Source: Calamus simplicifolius (taxonomy: Eukaryota > Streptophyta > Magnoliopsida > Arecales > Arecaceae). Taken from it: DNA of 64,000 bases. Below the pieces are notes generated by a model, which saw only the letters and a list, made by a program, of their open reading frames with translations, did no database searches and was not told the origin of the DNA. The DNA lies in assembly GCA_900491605.1 (NCBI GenBank), contig UESW01004361.1, positions 355,223 to 419,222 of the forward strand. Reading direction: 5' to 3'. Shown here piece by piece: positions 10,015 through 20,244 of the stretch; position 1 is the stretch's first letter; each line of letters begins with the position of its first letter. A program made the translations under genes and the position numbers.

Positions 10015-11059
10015 TGTTGCCGCCAGGATCCGTCCTTCGACTCGGACGCGGTCGATCTCCAGGGAAGGGGGGGCGGACCTGCACAAAAGTCCTCGCGCGA
10101 GAGGCGTTGGGGTTAGCCATCCGCGGAAGACCCTCCGACGCTCAAGTCAGTGGAGAAGAAATCGGCGATCAACCAGATAATGGGGAGGTGGATCTCTCCG
10201 GGAAACCTCTCCGGGGACGGCCAATCAAGAGCTCTAGAGGGCAAGAGCACCAACGAGCCGCCGGAGAGAGCCGTGAGGGTGAGAGCGCACGTATGAGTGT
10301 GCCAAAAAGATGCGTGTGTCTGCATAAGGAGATGCGTACCTGAGGGAATCTGGGAGTGTCCAATTTATAGACTGTCACCTGGATCTTGAGCGTCTTCTGG
10401 AAGGTTTAGAGGTTGTTAGAATACGGAGGTGGATAGAATCAGGCCGCTGTGGGGCCGTGGAATCTGTATCCTGTTTGTTAGGGGATCGACGGCTGGGAGA
10501 GCACCTTGATGTCTCGAGATCCGGTCGAGTAGACCTGGGGCAGTTATGATAGGCTCTAGGCCACGTCTCGACATGATTCCTTATCTAGGATATCGTTCTG
10601 GCAAGCCTGGGCTCTCTTGCGTCAGGTTCCGCGGAGGTAGGTATTGGGTTGTGGATCGCTTGATGAAGCTGGGTCATGGAGACTCGGGGGGAAGCGAGCT
10701 ATGAGAGCTCGGGAAGGAGCTGAGCCATGGCAGCCCGGAGGGGCCGAGCTAGGGAAGCCCGGAAAGGTCGAGCTAGGGAAGCCTGGGAGGGACGAGCTAG
10801 GGAAGCCCGAAGGACCGAGCTAGGGAAGCCCGGAAGGACCGAGCTAGGGAAGCCCGGAAGGACCGAGCTAGGGAAGCCCGGAAGGGACGAGCTAGGGAAG
10901 CCCGGAAGGAGCCGAGCTACGGAAGCCCGGAAGGAGCCGAGCTACGGAAGCCCGAAAGGAGCCGAGCTATGGAAGCCCGGAAGGAGCCGAGCTATGGAAG
11001 AGGTCGGCCTTAGCCGCCTCGCATGGATATTAATGCAATGTCGATTTTACCCCCCAACA
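10015..11059 (-). repeat. 3' LTR of E2
   Basis: The plus strand reads TGTTGCCGCC at 10015 and ends CCCCAACA at 11059, so the ends are inverted repeats TGTTG/CAACA. The inner boundary abuts a purine-rich tract (minus strand gagtggagggcatg), which fits a polypurine tract and proves this is the 3' LTR. The block CTTGAGCGTCGGAGGGTC lies near 10130. Length is 1045 bp against about 1490 bp for E3, mostly from fewer internal repeats. Confidence 0.85.
10690..11000. repeat. 22-bp minisatellite in the E2 LTR
   Basis: Over ten units of about 21-22 bp follow the pattern gagctagggaagcccggaag. The related E3 LTR has gagctacctatagctcggct in the same place. The array occupies U3. The open frame across it (10727-11209) is a repeat artefact. 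Confidence 0.8.
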
Positions 11060-11471
11060 CATGCCCTCCACTCCATAGTTCGAAGCGTAGGTTCGGGCAT
11101 AGGGAGTACAAGTTCAAATGGTGCATCCCAGATGGGACGTCTTGGTTCAGATAGCTCGTGCAATAATGCCCTAATTAATGCGACAGGGCCATACTGCCTT
11201 TGGGGTTAAGGCTCCTCCGAGAGCGACGGTTGGGATTATGCCACGTCGTGAATTCCGATCGATCGGGCATTTGTCGAGGCGATTCCGGATGCCTCGGGTG
11301 AGACGCCCTATCTCCTCGAGGCGGCTTCCTTAGTGGGGAAGCAAAGCGATAGACGTACCATATATATATGTGCACGTTCGTAGCATCCTCTCATCTTGTT
11401 TTTTGAAAAGTTTGGCCTTTCATCCTCCTCGATTCTCGTCATCCCGCCTGGTGTTTCTTCTCTCAATCGAG
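11060..11471 (+). promoter_or_regulatory. Promoter region of antisense gene 1 in E2
   Basis: Between the polypurine tract and the first antisense ATG lies a TATATATA box at 11361-11368, about 105 bp upstream of the start at 11472. Part of the region (taatgccctaattaatgc near 11165) is conserved in E3 (48465-48485, reversed). Conservation in an otherwise diverged element supports a regulatory role. Confidence 0.45.
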
Positions 11472-12905
11472 ATGGCGATGAGCCCCGATGAGGTGGTTTC
11501 AGAGATGGTAGCTGAGGATTTGGGAAGAATTCACCAATGGTATGGCATGCCCTCAGATGTCGTTCTGCGGGCGCCGGAGTCCGAGGATAGGGTCTCACGA
11601 GATATGGAGTCTGGGGTCTTCATTTATGAAGACAGTTTGAAGGCGGGCTTTCGTTTCCCTCTCCATCCTTTGGTGAACGAGATAATGACCCACTACAATA
11701 TATGCCCGGCGATGGTGGCCCCAAACAGTTGGCGGAGCATCATCGGATTTATTTCAATGTGCCACCAGATTCAGATTGTCGCCACTCTTCCCCTTTTTCG
11801 CGCCTGCTACCATCTGATACCTAGGAGAAAATCAGAGTGGCCGTACATTGGACCCCGGAGGTCCTTCAACGTCATTGTGGATAAGCCATCTTCCATCAAG
11901 GGATGGAAGAGCCGGTTCATTATTGCAGAGGGGAATATTGGATCCGGCTTCTCTCGGAAATGGGGAAACTTTGCTAGGGATGCGGAGAGAACATAGCGAG
12001 AGTATGGGTCGGCTGGGGAAGGAAGCTGCCGATGAGAGGGAGCATTTGACTAGGATGCTCGAGGAGGTGGAAGAGCGACTGAAGCGCCGTGACAGCGAAA
12101 TTGCCCACTTGAGGGAGGGCGCTAAATGGCAACAAGGGGTGATAGCTCGAGTGAACAACGAGCTGTCCCAAGCCCAGGAGGAAATTGGAGCCAAACAGTC
12201 GAGGATCAACAATCTGCAGGAGAGAGTCGAGCTGGTCGGGACTGATAGGACAAGAGCTAGGGGCAAGGCTGAGGAATTGGCCAAGAGGTTGGCCAAACGA
12301 GAGGAGGAGGTACGACCTCATTTCCCCCCCCTTCTTAGCTTTTTCTACTGGTTTCTTGTGATGCCAACTTACTTTGGCTTTTTCAGATGGCGAAGTTGGA
12401 GTTGGAGGTTCGGGCTCTTCAAGGCGAGCTTGCGTCTAGCCGCAACAAGAGCTCAGAATTCGAGACGCGGGCCGGCAAGTTCGAGGGGCAAAATATCATT
12501 CTACGGGCCCAAGTTGCAGAGGCTGAGAAACAGGCTGCTGAGGCCAACATGCAGCTCGCCATACTCAAGGGGAGGTAGGATGCTATCAGTGTTGGCGCCT
12601 TCCAACTTGGGCAGCAGGAATGCAAAGAGAAGATATCCAGCGAGCATCCGGAATGGGATCTCTCTTTTCTGGATGCTGAAACTCCTGATGAGGGTGAGTC
12701 CGAGGGGGAAGAAGAGGATGAATATGTCGACATCCCCGACACTGACCCTGGTGTTGTCCCGGGTTCCAACGAAGCCGTAATTTCTGAGGGGCGGTCTCAA
12801 ACTGCTGTTGAAGGGGCGAAGGTGTTGGAGAGGGGCGAGCCTAGTCACACTTCCGTGGATGCAACCGAGAGCTCCTCCAAAACCGATGTGGTTCCCGGCT
12901 CTTAG
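11472..12905 (+). pseudogene. Antisense gene 1 of E2: Transposase_28-type (putative gypsy-type transposon) protein with coiled coil
   Basis: The gene is antisense to E2. From the ATG at 11472 the first part carries the plant-specific domain known as Transposase_28 / putative gypsy-type transposon (PF04195), seen as ESGVFIYEDSLKAGFRFPLH and MVAPNSWRSIIGFIS. Its function is unknown. Near 11985 the frame breaks and a heptad-rich coiled coil follows (EEVEERLKRRDSEIAHLREG). An intron at 12310-12386 has GT-AG ends. The next exon stays coiled coil, has a TAG at 12576, and ends with an acidic tail at 12903-12905. Compared with the E3 copy, an acidic/proline-rich exon of about 1 kb is missing, which explains the break. 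Antisense extra ORFs of this kind are known in Tat elements. Confidence 0.75.
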
Positions 12906-13109
12906 AGGCCATTTTTGTATTTTGTCTTTTAGAAGCCTGTCTGTCGTTTCTTAGTAAAAGAGTTTCCTGTTTCCATCTAAGTGCCTTTCTTGCATGGCTT
13001 CGTTGTCGTCTAGTCTCGCCTCAATCGTGAGCGACTTATGGTTCGCTGATACTCTTAGGTCATCCTCATTCCGGGATTGAAGGAATGCATCGGTTTGGCC
13101 CAAAGCAGG

Positions 13110-13475
13110 GCGGCAGCCTTGACCGGCGAATTGGGAAGTGGTCTGGTCCGGTTGGTGTGGACCAACCGATAGAACAGATCTGTTAAGGTCGTTAGGCGAG
13201 ATAGGTTGATCGAGGCCGACGAGCAAAATAGGTCGGCTGGGGCCGATGAACAAGATAGGTCGGCTGGGGCCGACAAGCGAAATAGGTCGGCTGGGGCCGA
13301 CAAATGAAATAGGTCGGCTGGGGCCGACAAACGAGATAGATCGGCTAGGGCCGACGAACAAAATAGATCGGCTGGGGCTGATGAACAAGATAGATCGGCT
13401 GGGGCTAACGGGTAAAATAGGTCGGCTGGGGCCGACGAGCAAAATAGGTCGGCTGAGGCCGACGAGGAAGATAGG
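13110..13475. repeat. Array C of E2: about 27-bp palindrome-based minisatellite
   Basis: About a dozen units follow the pattern ataggtcggctggggccgac plus a short variable linker. The core TCGGCtggGGCCGA is nearly palindromic. The array lies between antisense genes 1 and 2, the same place as array C of E3 (44640-44770). Frames on both strands read as repeated peptides and are artefacts. Confidence 0.85.
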
Positions 13476-13907
13476 CCTTCGCGCTTTTTGCCTTTCTGCC
13501 AATGCCCTTGCTGTTCTGCAGGTGATTCGGTTTTTATTTCACCAGAATTGATGATACGGCATTGCAGGGAACATAAGGCTGCATCAGAGCTTTTCGGAAG
13601 GTGCTCTTTTCCCATGCAGGTCATTTTGACGTACTGCGCATGCAACCGTTCACCATTGGAGGACGTTATTTTCGAAGGATGATATTCTGAGCCCGCCAGT
13701 TCTCGTAACGCCCGTGGATGATTCTCGGCATTTAATGATCGCGATTCGGGATCAAGGTAAAATCATCACATGCATCTCGATTTGGGTGGGTGGCTTGGCG
13801 TGCAATGGGGCGTTGCGCCTATCCTGAGGGGCCGCATGGATGTACGGGCCAGATGCACAAATCTCGGGGCTTACAACTTGGGTAGCTTTTCCCGGATCAT
13901 TTCTGCC

Positions 13908-13916
13908 TATAAAAAG
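13908..13916 (+). promoter_or_regulatory. TATA box of antisense gene 2 in E2
   Basis: The sequence tataaaaag is followed by gggg. The same TATAAAAAGGGG string occurs reversed at about 34003-34014 in E3, at a similar distance before the corresponding ORF. Confidence 0.55.
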
Positions 13917-13976
13917 GGGAAAATGGGGGTCATGTTTGGTCATCCCCAAAGTTTCTTTTCCATTAGAGCTTTCATC

Positions 13977-14676
13977 ATGCTCATTTTTCTGTTGCTGCGA
14001 GTGAGAGGACCGAGCTTTTCTCTTGCAAGCTTTTTACCTCCGGATAGTTGGGGCGATGAAGGAGCTGCTGAAGAGTGGCTCGCCCTTAGGGGATTAGTCC
14101 CGGAGATCACATGGAGAGCGCACATAGGGGGCACAGAGATCACACGGGGAGCGCACATATACCCTTCCCGTGTGACCTTTGTGGCCTGTTACGGGGGGCT
14201 TACGGTAGGAAGTGTATCGACACCCCCGTAGCACGCACAGATTCTCCCTCTTTCGCTGGCCTGGATTCCCATCCCTTCTCTGAGGGGAATCCTTGCCACG
14301 GGGCGGAGAATATGGGAGCAACCGGGGTCCGATGGTCCCCGAGCCTCTCGGTCGGGCGGCGGCCTGCGATCCAACACCCCCTCCTATGGGAGCGGGCTGG
14401 TTCGTCTGAATCCTCAGAATCAGCATCCATGGGCCGTGCCACCTTCTGAATCTATTCATTTGGCGGGAGCCGTGGAGGGTCAGCTTTATCGACCGTCCAG
14501 GCGGGCTGACCGTTTCGTGGTTTGCCTGATTTGTCGATCTGGACGTTGGAGCATCACAGTTGCCTAGGTCTGCTTTGGAGCAGTTGCCCGAGTTTTATAT
14601 TTGTCTTTATTTTATGCATTTCAATGTTCTTGTAACGCCTCTAAGGCATTTGTAACCGATCTCGACTGGCAATAAA
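13977..14676 (+). pseudogene. Antisense gene 2 of E2: unidentified ORF with poly(A) signal
   Basis: I do not recognise the family. The ATG at 13977 opens an 84-codon frame ending at 14231, starting with a hydrophobic segment (IFLLL). It shares an interrupted pattern with the E3 ORF at 33955-33311: PDSWGD, an Ala-rich stretch, RAH, AHIY-SRV-FV and TVGSV. The E3 version is 214 residues, so the E2 copy is truncated. An AATAAA signal lies at 14671-14676 and its reversed equivalent is at 33159-33164 in E3. Conserved TATA box, start region and AATAAA suggest a transcription unit antisense to the element; it may be non-coding. Confidence 0.4.
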
Positions 14677-14959
14677 GAGAGTTATGTTTCGTTTTTCAAT
14701 CTCTATCTTTTTTGTGCCGAATTCATTGTCATTGCTGTTTGTGGGGTACAAAGGCATCCCGCTTATCATTAGATGAGGATCTCGTGCCATCCGAACTAAT
14801 TGAGGTTCGCGAGCGACGGTTCAGGGATCATTCGGCGAAATACGTTCCTTACTTCGGTCCGAAGCTTGGAATTTTCGCGTCTCGCTCTTATCGGAGCTCG
14901 AATGTTCGTGGCTCGGCCTTGCCGAAGTTTAGGGAATCTGTGCTTTTTCCCGTAGTGGT

Positions 14960-15675
14960 TCAGGGAACTTGTTGCCCGGCCCAACCGAGGTTTGGAGATT
15001 TTATCGCTTGGCCCAGCCGAGATTCGGAGAACTTGTAGCTCGGCCCAGTCGAGGTTCGGAGAATATTTTACTTGGCCCTGCCAAGGTTCGAAGAAACTAT
15101 CGCTCGGCCCAGCCAAGATTCAGAGAACTTGTAGCTCAGCCTAGCCGAGGTTTGGAGAATATTTTACTTGGCCCTACCAAGGTTCGAAGAAACTATCGCT
15201 CGGCCCAGCCGAGATTCGGAGAACTTGTAGCTCGGCCCAGCCGCGGTTCGGAGAATATTTTACTTGGCCCTGCCAAGGTTCGGAGAAACTATCGCTCGGC
15301 CCGGCCGAGATTCGGAGAAATTATCGCTCGGCCCAGCCGAGATTCAGAGAACTTGTAGCTCGGCCCAGCCGAGGTTCGGAGAATATTTTACTTGGCCCTG
15401 CCAAGGTTCAAAGAAACTATCACTCGGCCCAGCCAAGATTCGGAGAACTTGTAGCTCGGCCCAGCCGCGGTTCGGAGAATATTTTACTTGGCCCTGCCAA
15501 GGTTCGGAGAAACTGTCGCTCGGCCCGGCCGAGATTCGGAGAAATTATCACTCGGCCCAGCCGAGATTCGGAGAACTTGTAGCTCGGCCTAGCCGAGGTT
15601 CGGAGAATATTTTACTTGGCCCTGCCAAGGTTCGAAGAATTTTTAGCTCGGCCCAGCCGAGGTTCGGAGGTATCG
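14960..15675. repeat. Array B of E2: CTCGGCCCAGCCGAG minisatellite
   Basis: Alternating half-units carry gctcggcccagccgag and cttggccctgccaaggttcg, each followed by ttcggaga-type spacers of variable length. Each half-unit is built on a palindrome (CTCGGC...GCCGAG or CTTGGC...GCCAAG). The array lies between antisense genes 2 and 3; the E3 equivalent is 32755-32960. Confidence 0.88.
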
Positions 15676-16079
15676 GCTCAAGGGAGCGATTCAGTCATCA
15701 TTGTGGGCCATGGTGCTATGTTTATGCGGCGCTTGGCGATGGGCGCCAGGTCGGTACGAGCTAGTATATTGTCACGCTTTTTGCTTAGTGACGCTACTCT
15801 TCCCGAGGGGGCAGGTTATTGGTTGGAAGCCGGACTTCTTCCCTCTGTTCTTCCCAAAAAGGGAGCTTGGGGAAATGCCGTATGCATTTATTACTGGGGG
15901 CGGCAGATCGGAAGGTAGTCTATTCGGGGGAATTCCCGATCAGTCAGTCCACGCTTACCGATCTTACTCGGGATGAGGTGTGGTACCTCGGATTTTGCAG
16001 CCTTTGAAATGACGACATGTGGCAAGCTCTTATGGGTCGGCGGTTATGGCGCGACCGACTGAGATACCTGTCCAGCGAG
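15676..16079. other. Spacer upstream of antisense gene 3 in E2
   Basis: About 400 bp between array B and the TATA box of antisense gene 3. It corresponds in place to 32325-32740 in E3. Open frames are short and share no clear motif. It may contain promoter-proximal elements. Confidence 0.35.
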
Positions 16080-16087
16080 TATAAATA
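16080..16087 (+). promoter_or_regulatory. TATA box of antisense gene 3 in E2
   Basis: TATAAATA followed by TGA lies 58 bp before the ATG at 16138. E3 has TATAAATATG reversed at 32311-32320, 69 bp before its ATG at 32251. Confidence 0.6.
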
Positions 16088-16137
16088 TGACCGAGGGGTA
16101 TCGGTCTCAGCCATTCCTTGGTTTAAGTTCTGAAACA

Positions 16138-16440
16138 ATGGCCTTCCCAGGACAATCATCTAGTGAGTTGCGCACCTCACTCAACGGCCTGCTTCAATCG
16201 GAGGGGAGGCGTACCTCGATTACCGTCGATGGATTGGGCCTGGCGTCGGCCCTCGCAAGTAACCAGCAGCTTGCGAGGGTCGCAGAGGAATATATGGACG
16301 TCATGACCAAGGAGGCGGAGGCCCTGCGCTGGGTGATAGACCGGCAGAGGGAGGAGGTTGAATCGCTACGTCAGCAGGTTGCTGATCTCACCGAGCGCCT
16401 GGAGGGCCTGCTGGCGTCCGGAAGCGACTCCGACCCTTGA
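16138..16440 (+). CDS. Antisense gene 3 of E2: small coiled-coil protein, about 100 aa
   Basis: An intact small ORF antisense to E2. I chose the internal Met at 16138 (MAFPGQ) because the E3 homologue has MAFQGG at the same place; a longer frame begins at 16087. Both share VDGL-L-SA-AS near the middle and EEY--V-T-EAEALRWV-D-Q, then a heptad-rich C terminus (REEVESLRQQVADL), which predicts a coiled coil. The family is unknown to me. Both element copies keep this frame open although gag-pol is riddled with stops, which is suggestive of coding function. The preceding TATA box is also conserved. Confidence 0.5.
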   Translation: MAFPGQSSSELRTSLNGLLQSEGRRTSITVDGLGLASALASNQQLARVAEEYMDVMTKEAEALRWVIDRQREEVESLRQQVADLTERLEGLLASGSDSDP

Positions 16441-16879
16441 CTTAGGGCCTCGGCTATTTTCATTTTGTGCTTCCGCTTTTCTTGCCTCTCTTTTCATGTG
16501 CTCCCCTCCTCTTGGACTAATACAAAGAGGCTATGTTCAAATAATCTTTCTTTTTCGAGAGTCTTCTTTTAAACATGTCATTCGCATAATAGTTAGGGAG
16601 TCAGCGTGGTTCCACTGGTTCACGTGTCGAAGTAGGTGCTTTGATCGATGGGTTATAGGGGCGTTACCCGAAGATTTTAGCAGAGGGGGTATTCCTTGGC
16701 TTCGCTCGGGGCTTTTGGCCGATTACGCGGGGCTTAAGGGGCCCTTCCTTTTGTGTGTCAACGGTTTTTTGCCCAGCGTGCTTCGTTTTAAACCGGCGGG
16801 ATTTTCGGGGCTATTTGGAAGTCCCTCGTTCTTGATCGGGGCCTACGTACTTCGGCTTTCAGCCGGCGTTTTAAACCGC

Positions 16880-17855
16880 AGAAATTTTTACTCAGCCTTA
16901 CTGAGGTTCGAAGAGCGTTTTACTTGGCCCTGCCAAGGTTCGAAGAATTTGTTGCTCGGCCCAGCCGAGGTTCGGAGAATATTTTACTTGGCCCTGCCAA
17001 GGTTCGGAGAATTTGTTGCTCGGCCCAGCCGAGGTTCGGAGAATATTTTACTTGGCCCTGCCAAGGTTCAGAGAATTTGTTGCTCGGCCCTGCCGAGGTT
17101 CGGAGAATATTTTACTTGGCCCTGCCAAGGTTCGGATAATTTGTTGCTCGGCCCAGCCGAGGTTCGGAGAATATTTTACTTGGCCCTGCCAAGGTTCGAA
17201 GAATTTGTTGCTCGGCCCTGCCGAGGTTCGGAGAATATTTTACTTGGCCCTGCCAAGGTTCAAAGAATTTGTTGCTCGGCCCTGCCGAGGTTCGGAGAAT
17301 ATTTTACTTGGCCTGCCAAGGTTCAGAGAATTTATTGCTCAGCCCAGCCGAGGTTCGGAGAATATTTTACTTGGCCCTTCCAAGGTTCGAAGAATTTGTT
17401 GCTCGGCCCTGCCGAGGTTCGGAGAATATTTTACTTGGCCCTGCCAAGGTTCGGAGAATTTGTTGCTCGGCCCAGCCGAGGTTTGGAGAATATTTTACTT
17501 GGCCCTGCCAAGGTTCAGAGAATTTGTTGCTCGGCCCTACCGAGGTTCAGAGAATATTTTACTTGGCCCTGCCAAGGTTCGGAGAATTTGTTGCTCGGCC
17601 CTGCCGAGGTTCGGAGAATATTTTACTTGGCCCTGCCAAGGTTCGGAGAATTTGCTGCTCGGCCCTACCGAGGTTCGGAGAATATTTTACTTGGCCCTGC
17701 CAAGGTTCGGAGAATTTGTTGCTCGGCCCTACCGAGGTTCAAAGAATATTTTACTTGGCCCTGCCAAGGTTCGGAGAATTTGTTGCTCGGCCCTGCCGAG
17801 GTTCGGAGAATATTTTACTTGGCCCTACCAAGGTTTGGAGAATTCCTATCCAGAC
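16880..17855. repeat. Array A of E2: about 64-bp double-palindrome minisatellite
   Basis: About fifteen copies of a 64-bp unit made of two related halves: ttgctcggccctgccgaggt plus ttcggagaatattt, and acttggccctgccaaggttc plus ggagaattt. Units are highly similar, so amplification or homogenisation was recent. The array lies between integrase and antisense gene 3, as does array A of E3 (30930-31470). Because 64 is not a multiple of 3, a stop-free stretch in one frame is stop-free in all three; the 521-codon frame at 16358-17923 is therefore an artefact. Confidence 0.92.
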
Positions 17856-18021
17856 AAGGAACTCGATCGTGCCGAGGATTGGTAAGCAGCATCTATTTCT
17901 TTTTGCAATCTTTGGTGATGTAGTGCATAATGATTTGCATTGAGGAAAACGTGCCGACAGGAAGATATAATGAGGCATATGAAAATAAATTTGAAGAGGA
18001 CGTACTCTATTGATAATATTT

Positions 18022-19107
18022 TCAGAGATTGTCCGAATTCCACATCCGGGGATTGGATTTCTCATCCAGATCTTGTAGCTTGTAGGTCCCTGGTCTGATG
18101 ATCTCCGCTACTTGGTATGGGCCCTCCCAGTTTGGCGCCAGCTTTCCTTGTTCCAGCGGTTTAGAAACAGAGGCCTTTCGGAGGACAAGGTCGCCGGGTA
18201 GGAAGGCCTTCCCTTTGATTCTAGAAGTGTGGTAACGGGCCATCCTTTGTTGATAAGCAGCCATTCTGATCCGGGCCTTCTCCCTAATTTCCTTCACCAA
18301 GTCGAGGTTGGTGCGGAGCTGCTCGTTGCTAGCTTCCTCCGAGTAGCTTTCCACCCACAATGTTGAGAGGCCGACTTCCACAGGGATAATGGCCTCTGTA
18401 CCGAAAGCCATTCGAAAAGGGGTTTCGCCTATCAGGATTCTTGGGGTTGTGCGGTAGGCCCATAAGACATGATGTAGCTCATCCGCCCACCTGCCTTCGG
18501 CTCTGGAGAGGCGAGATTTGATTCCCTGGAGGAGGGTTCTGTTGGTCACTTTGGCCGCTCCATTGGCTTGTGGGTGTCCGACCGAAGTAAGGTGGTGACG
18601 GATTCCGTATTCCTCACAGAACTGGCGGAATTTGGAGTTGTCAAACTGCTTGCCGTTGTCAGTGATTATGGTATGCGGGAGGCTGAATCGGCAGATGATG
18701 GATCTCCACACAAAGTCTCTGGCCCGTGCCTCAGTAATTTGTGCAACCGCTTCCGCCTCGACCCATTTGGTGAAGTAGTCGATGGCGATAAATAGAAATT
18801 TCCGCTGTCCTGTGGTAAGCGGGAATGGGCCGAGGATGTCCATCCCCCATTTGGCGAAGGGCCAAGCGGAGGATATGGAAATTAGCTCAGCGGAAGGGAG
18901 TCTTTGGATGCTCGAATGCCTCTGGCAGGGGTCGCAGGCTCGGACTAGGTCGTCTGCGTCTTTCTGCATGGTCGGCCAGTAGTAACCTTGTCGTATCACT
19001 TTGTGGCATAGGGACCGACCTCCCAGATGGTTGCCGCAAATCCCTTCATGTACCTCGTGCAGAGCATAATCTGCTTCGGACGGGCGAAGGCATCTGAGCA
19101 GCGGCAT
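18022..19107 (-). pseudogene. pol: Integrase domain of E2, catalytic Glu changed to Lys
   Basis: Integrase inserts the cDNA copy into the host genome. The frame holds an HHCC zinc module (HEVHEGICGNH ... ACDPCQRH), then the core with the first Asp in WGMDILGPFP, the second in TIITDNGKQF, and the third position in QANGAAKVTNRT. E3 has QANGAVEVTNRT there, so the catalytic Glu is Lys in E2 (codon AAA at about 18550). A C-terminal part with GDLVLRKASV and NWEGPYQVAEI follows. The frame is otherwise open for 361 codons but is separated from the RNase H frame by one TGA at 19114-19116, where E3 has TGG. Confidence 0.85.
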
Positions 19108-19116
19108 GGAAAAAGA

Positions 19117-20130
19117 TCATTTGTAAAGCTGGTGGTCAACCAATACGTAATGAGTGGCTTGCAGCCTCAGCTTTCTAGCTTCTCTCCGGTCGGACGGAAG
19201 CGATCCTTCTTTGAGGTATTTGAGGATAGGGTCGAACCAAGATGGTTCGGCCTCAACTTGCATTATTCGGTCGGCTTCCGCGATGCTGGGCTTTTCCAAA
19301 GTCTCCAGGTGGAATTTTTGCTCGGCATCCATTGTTTTCGCGGTCACCAGTCGGGAAAGTAGGTCGGCGTGGGCATTCTCGGATCTGGGAATCTGAATAA
19401 TTTCAAATTCGAAAAAATGGGGAAGCAGGTTTCGTACCTCCTGGAGATATCGAATCATGTTCGGCTCCTGGGCCTCAAATTCTCCCCGCACATGGCCGGC
19501 TACCAGCTGAGAGTCAGTGAAGGCACTGAGCTTCTCCACCTTTAAGTTGCGGGTGATTCGGAGGCCGGCTAACAGGGCTTCGTACTCGGCTTTGTTGTTG
19601 GAGGCCAGGAAGGAGAATCGGACACCATATTCAAAGGTTATCCCCTTTGGACTGGTAAGAACTAGGCCCGCACCGGAGCGATGGGCATTAGATGACCCGT
19701 CGACATGGAGGAGCCACCGGGCTCCAGCTTTTGGTTCCTCGGTGGAGTCTGGGGTAGAACCGTCCTTCGGGATGGTACACTCGAGGAGGAAGTCGGCCAG
19801 CACCTGAGCTTTGATGGCTGGGCGAGGCTGGAAGTGTATGTCATGCTCACTTAGCTCGACGGCCCATTTGGTCATTCTTCCCGATGTCTCGGGACAGTGG
19901 ACTACCGCCTTGATGGGTTGGTCTGTCAGGACCGTCACGGAATGTGCTTGAAAGTACGGCCGCAGCTTTCGAACTGAGGCAATTAAGGCCAGCACCATCT
20001 TCTTAATTCTGATGTACCTTGTCTTCGCATCGCGGAGCAGCCTGCTGACATAGTAGATCGACTTTTGGACTTTGCCTTCTTCCTTGATCAGCACCGAGCA
20101 GACTGCACCTTCCGAAACAGCTAGGTACAA
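19117..20130 (-). pseudogene. pol: RNase H plus second archaeal-type RNase H of E2
   Basis: The N-terminal half is the normal retroelement RNase H (RYIRIKKMVLALIASVRKLR, PYFQAHSVTVLTDQP). The C-terminal half is a separate RNase H of the RVT_3/archaeal type (WLLHVDGSSNAHRSGAGLVL, NNKAEYEALLAGLRI, FTDSQLVAGHVRGEF, SENAHADLLSRL), retaining Asp, Glu and Asp positions. A double RNase H is an established trait of the Tat lineage. Translation as listed starts at a TTG; the real polyprotein enters from upstream. Confidence 0.85.
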
Positions 20131-20244
20131 GAATAGGGTCTCTCCTGGGGTCGGACTGCTGAGGAGTGGGGGCGAGCCGAGGTACTTCTTGAGATCTTGA
20201 AATGACCTTTGACATTCGGGAGTCCACTGGAAGTTTTTAGCCGA

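Noticed and set aside
14960..15675. CRISPR-like pattern of short repeats and spacers
   Set aside because: The spacers are themselves repeats, the DNA is plainly plant nuclear, and there are no cas genes.
16358..17923. A 521-codon open frame made of repeated peptides
   Set aside because: It lies over array A, whose 64-bp unit is not a multiple of three, so a stop-free unit set is open in all three forward frames. Similar frames occur over arrays B and C and in LTR repeats.
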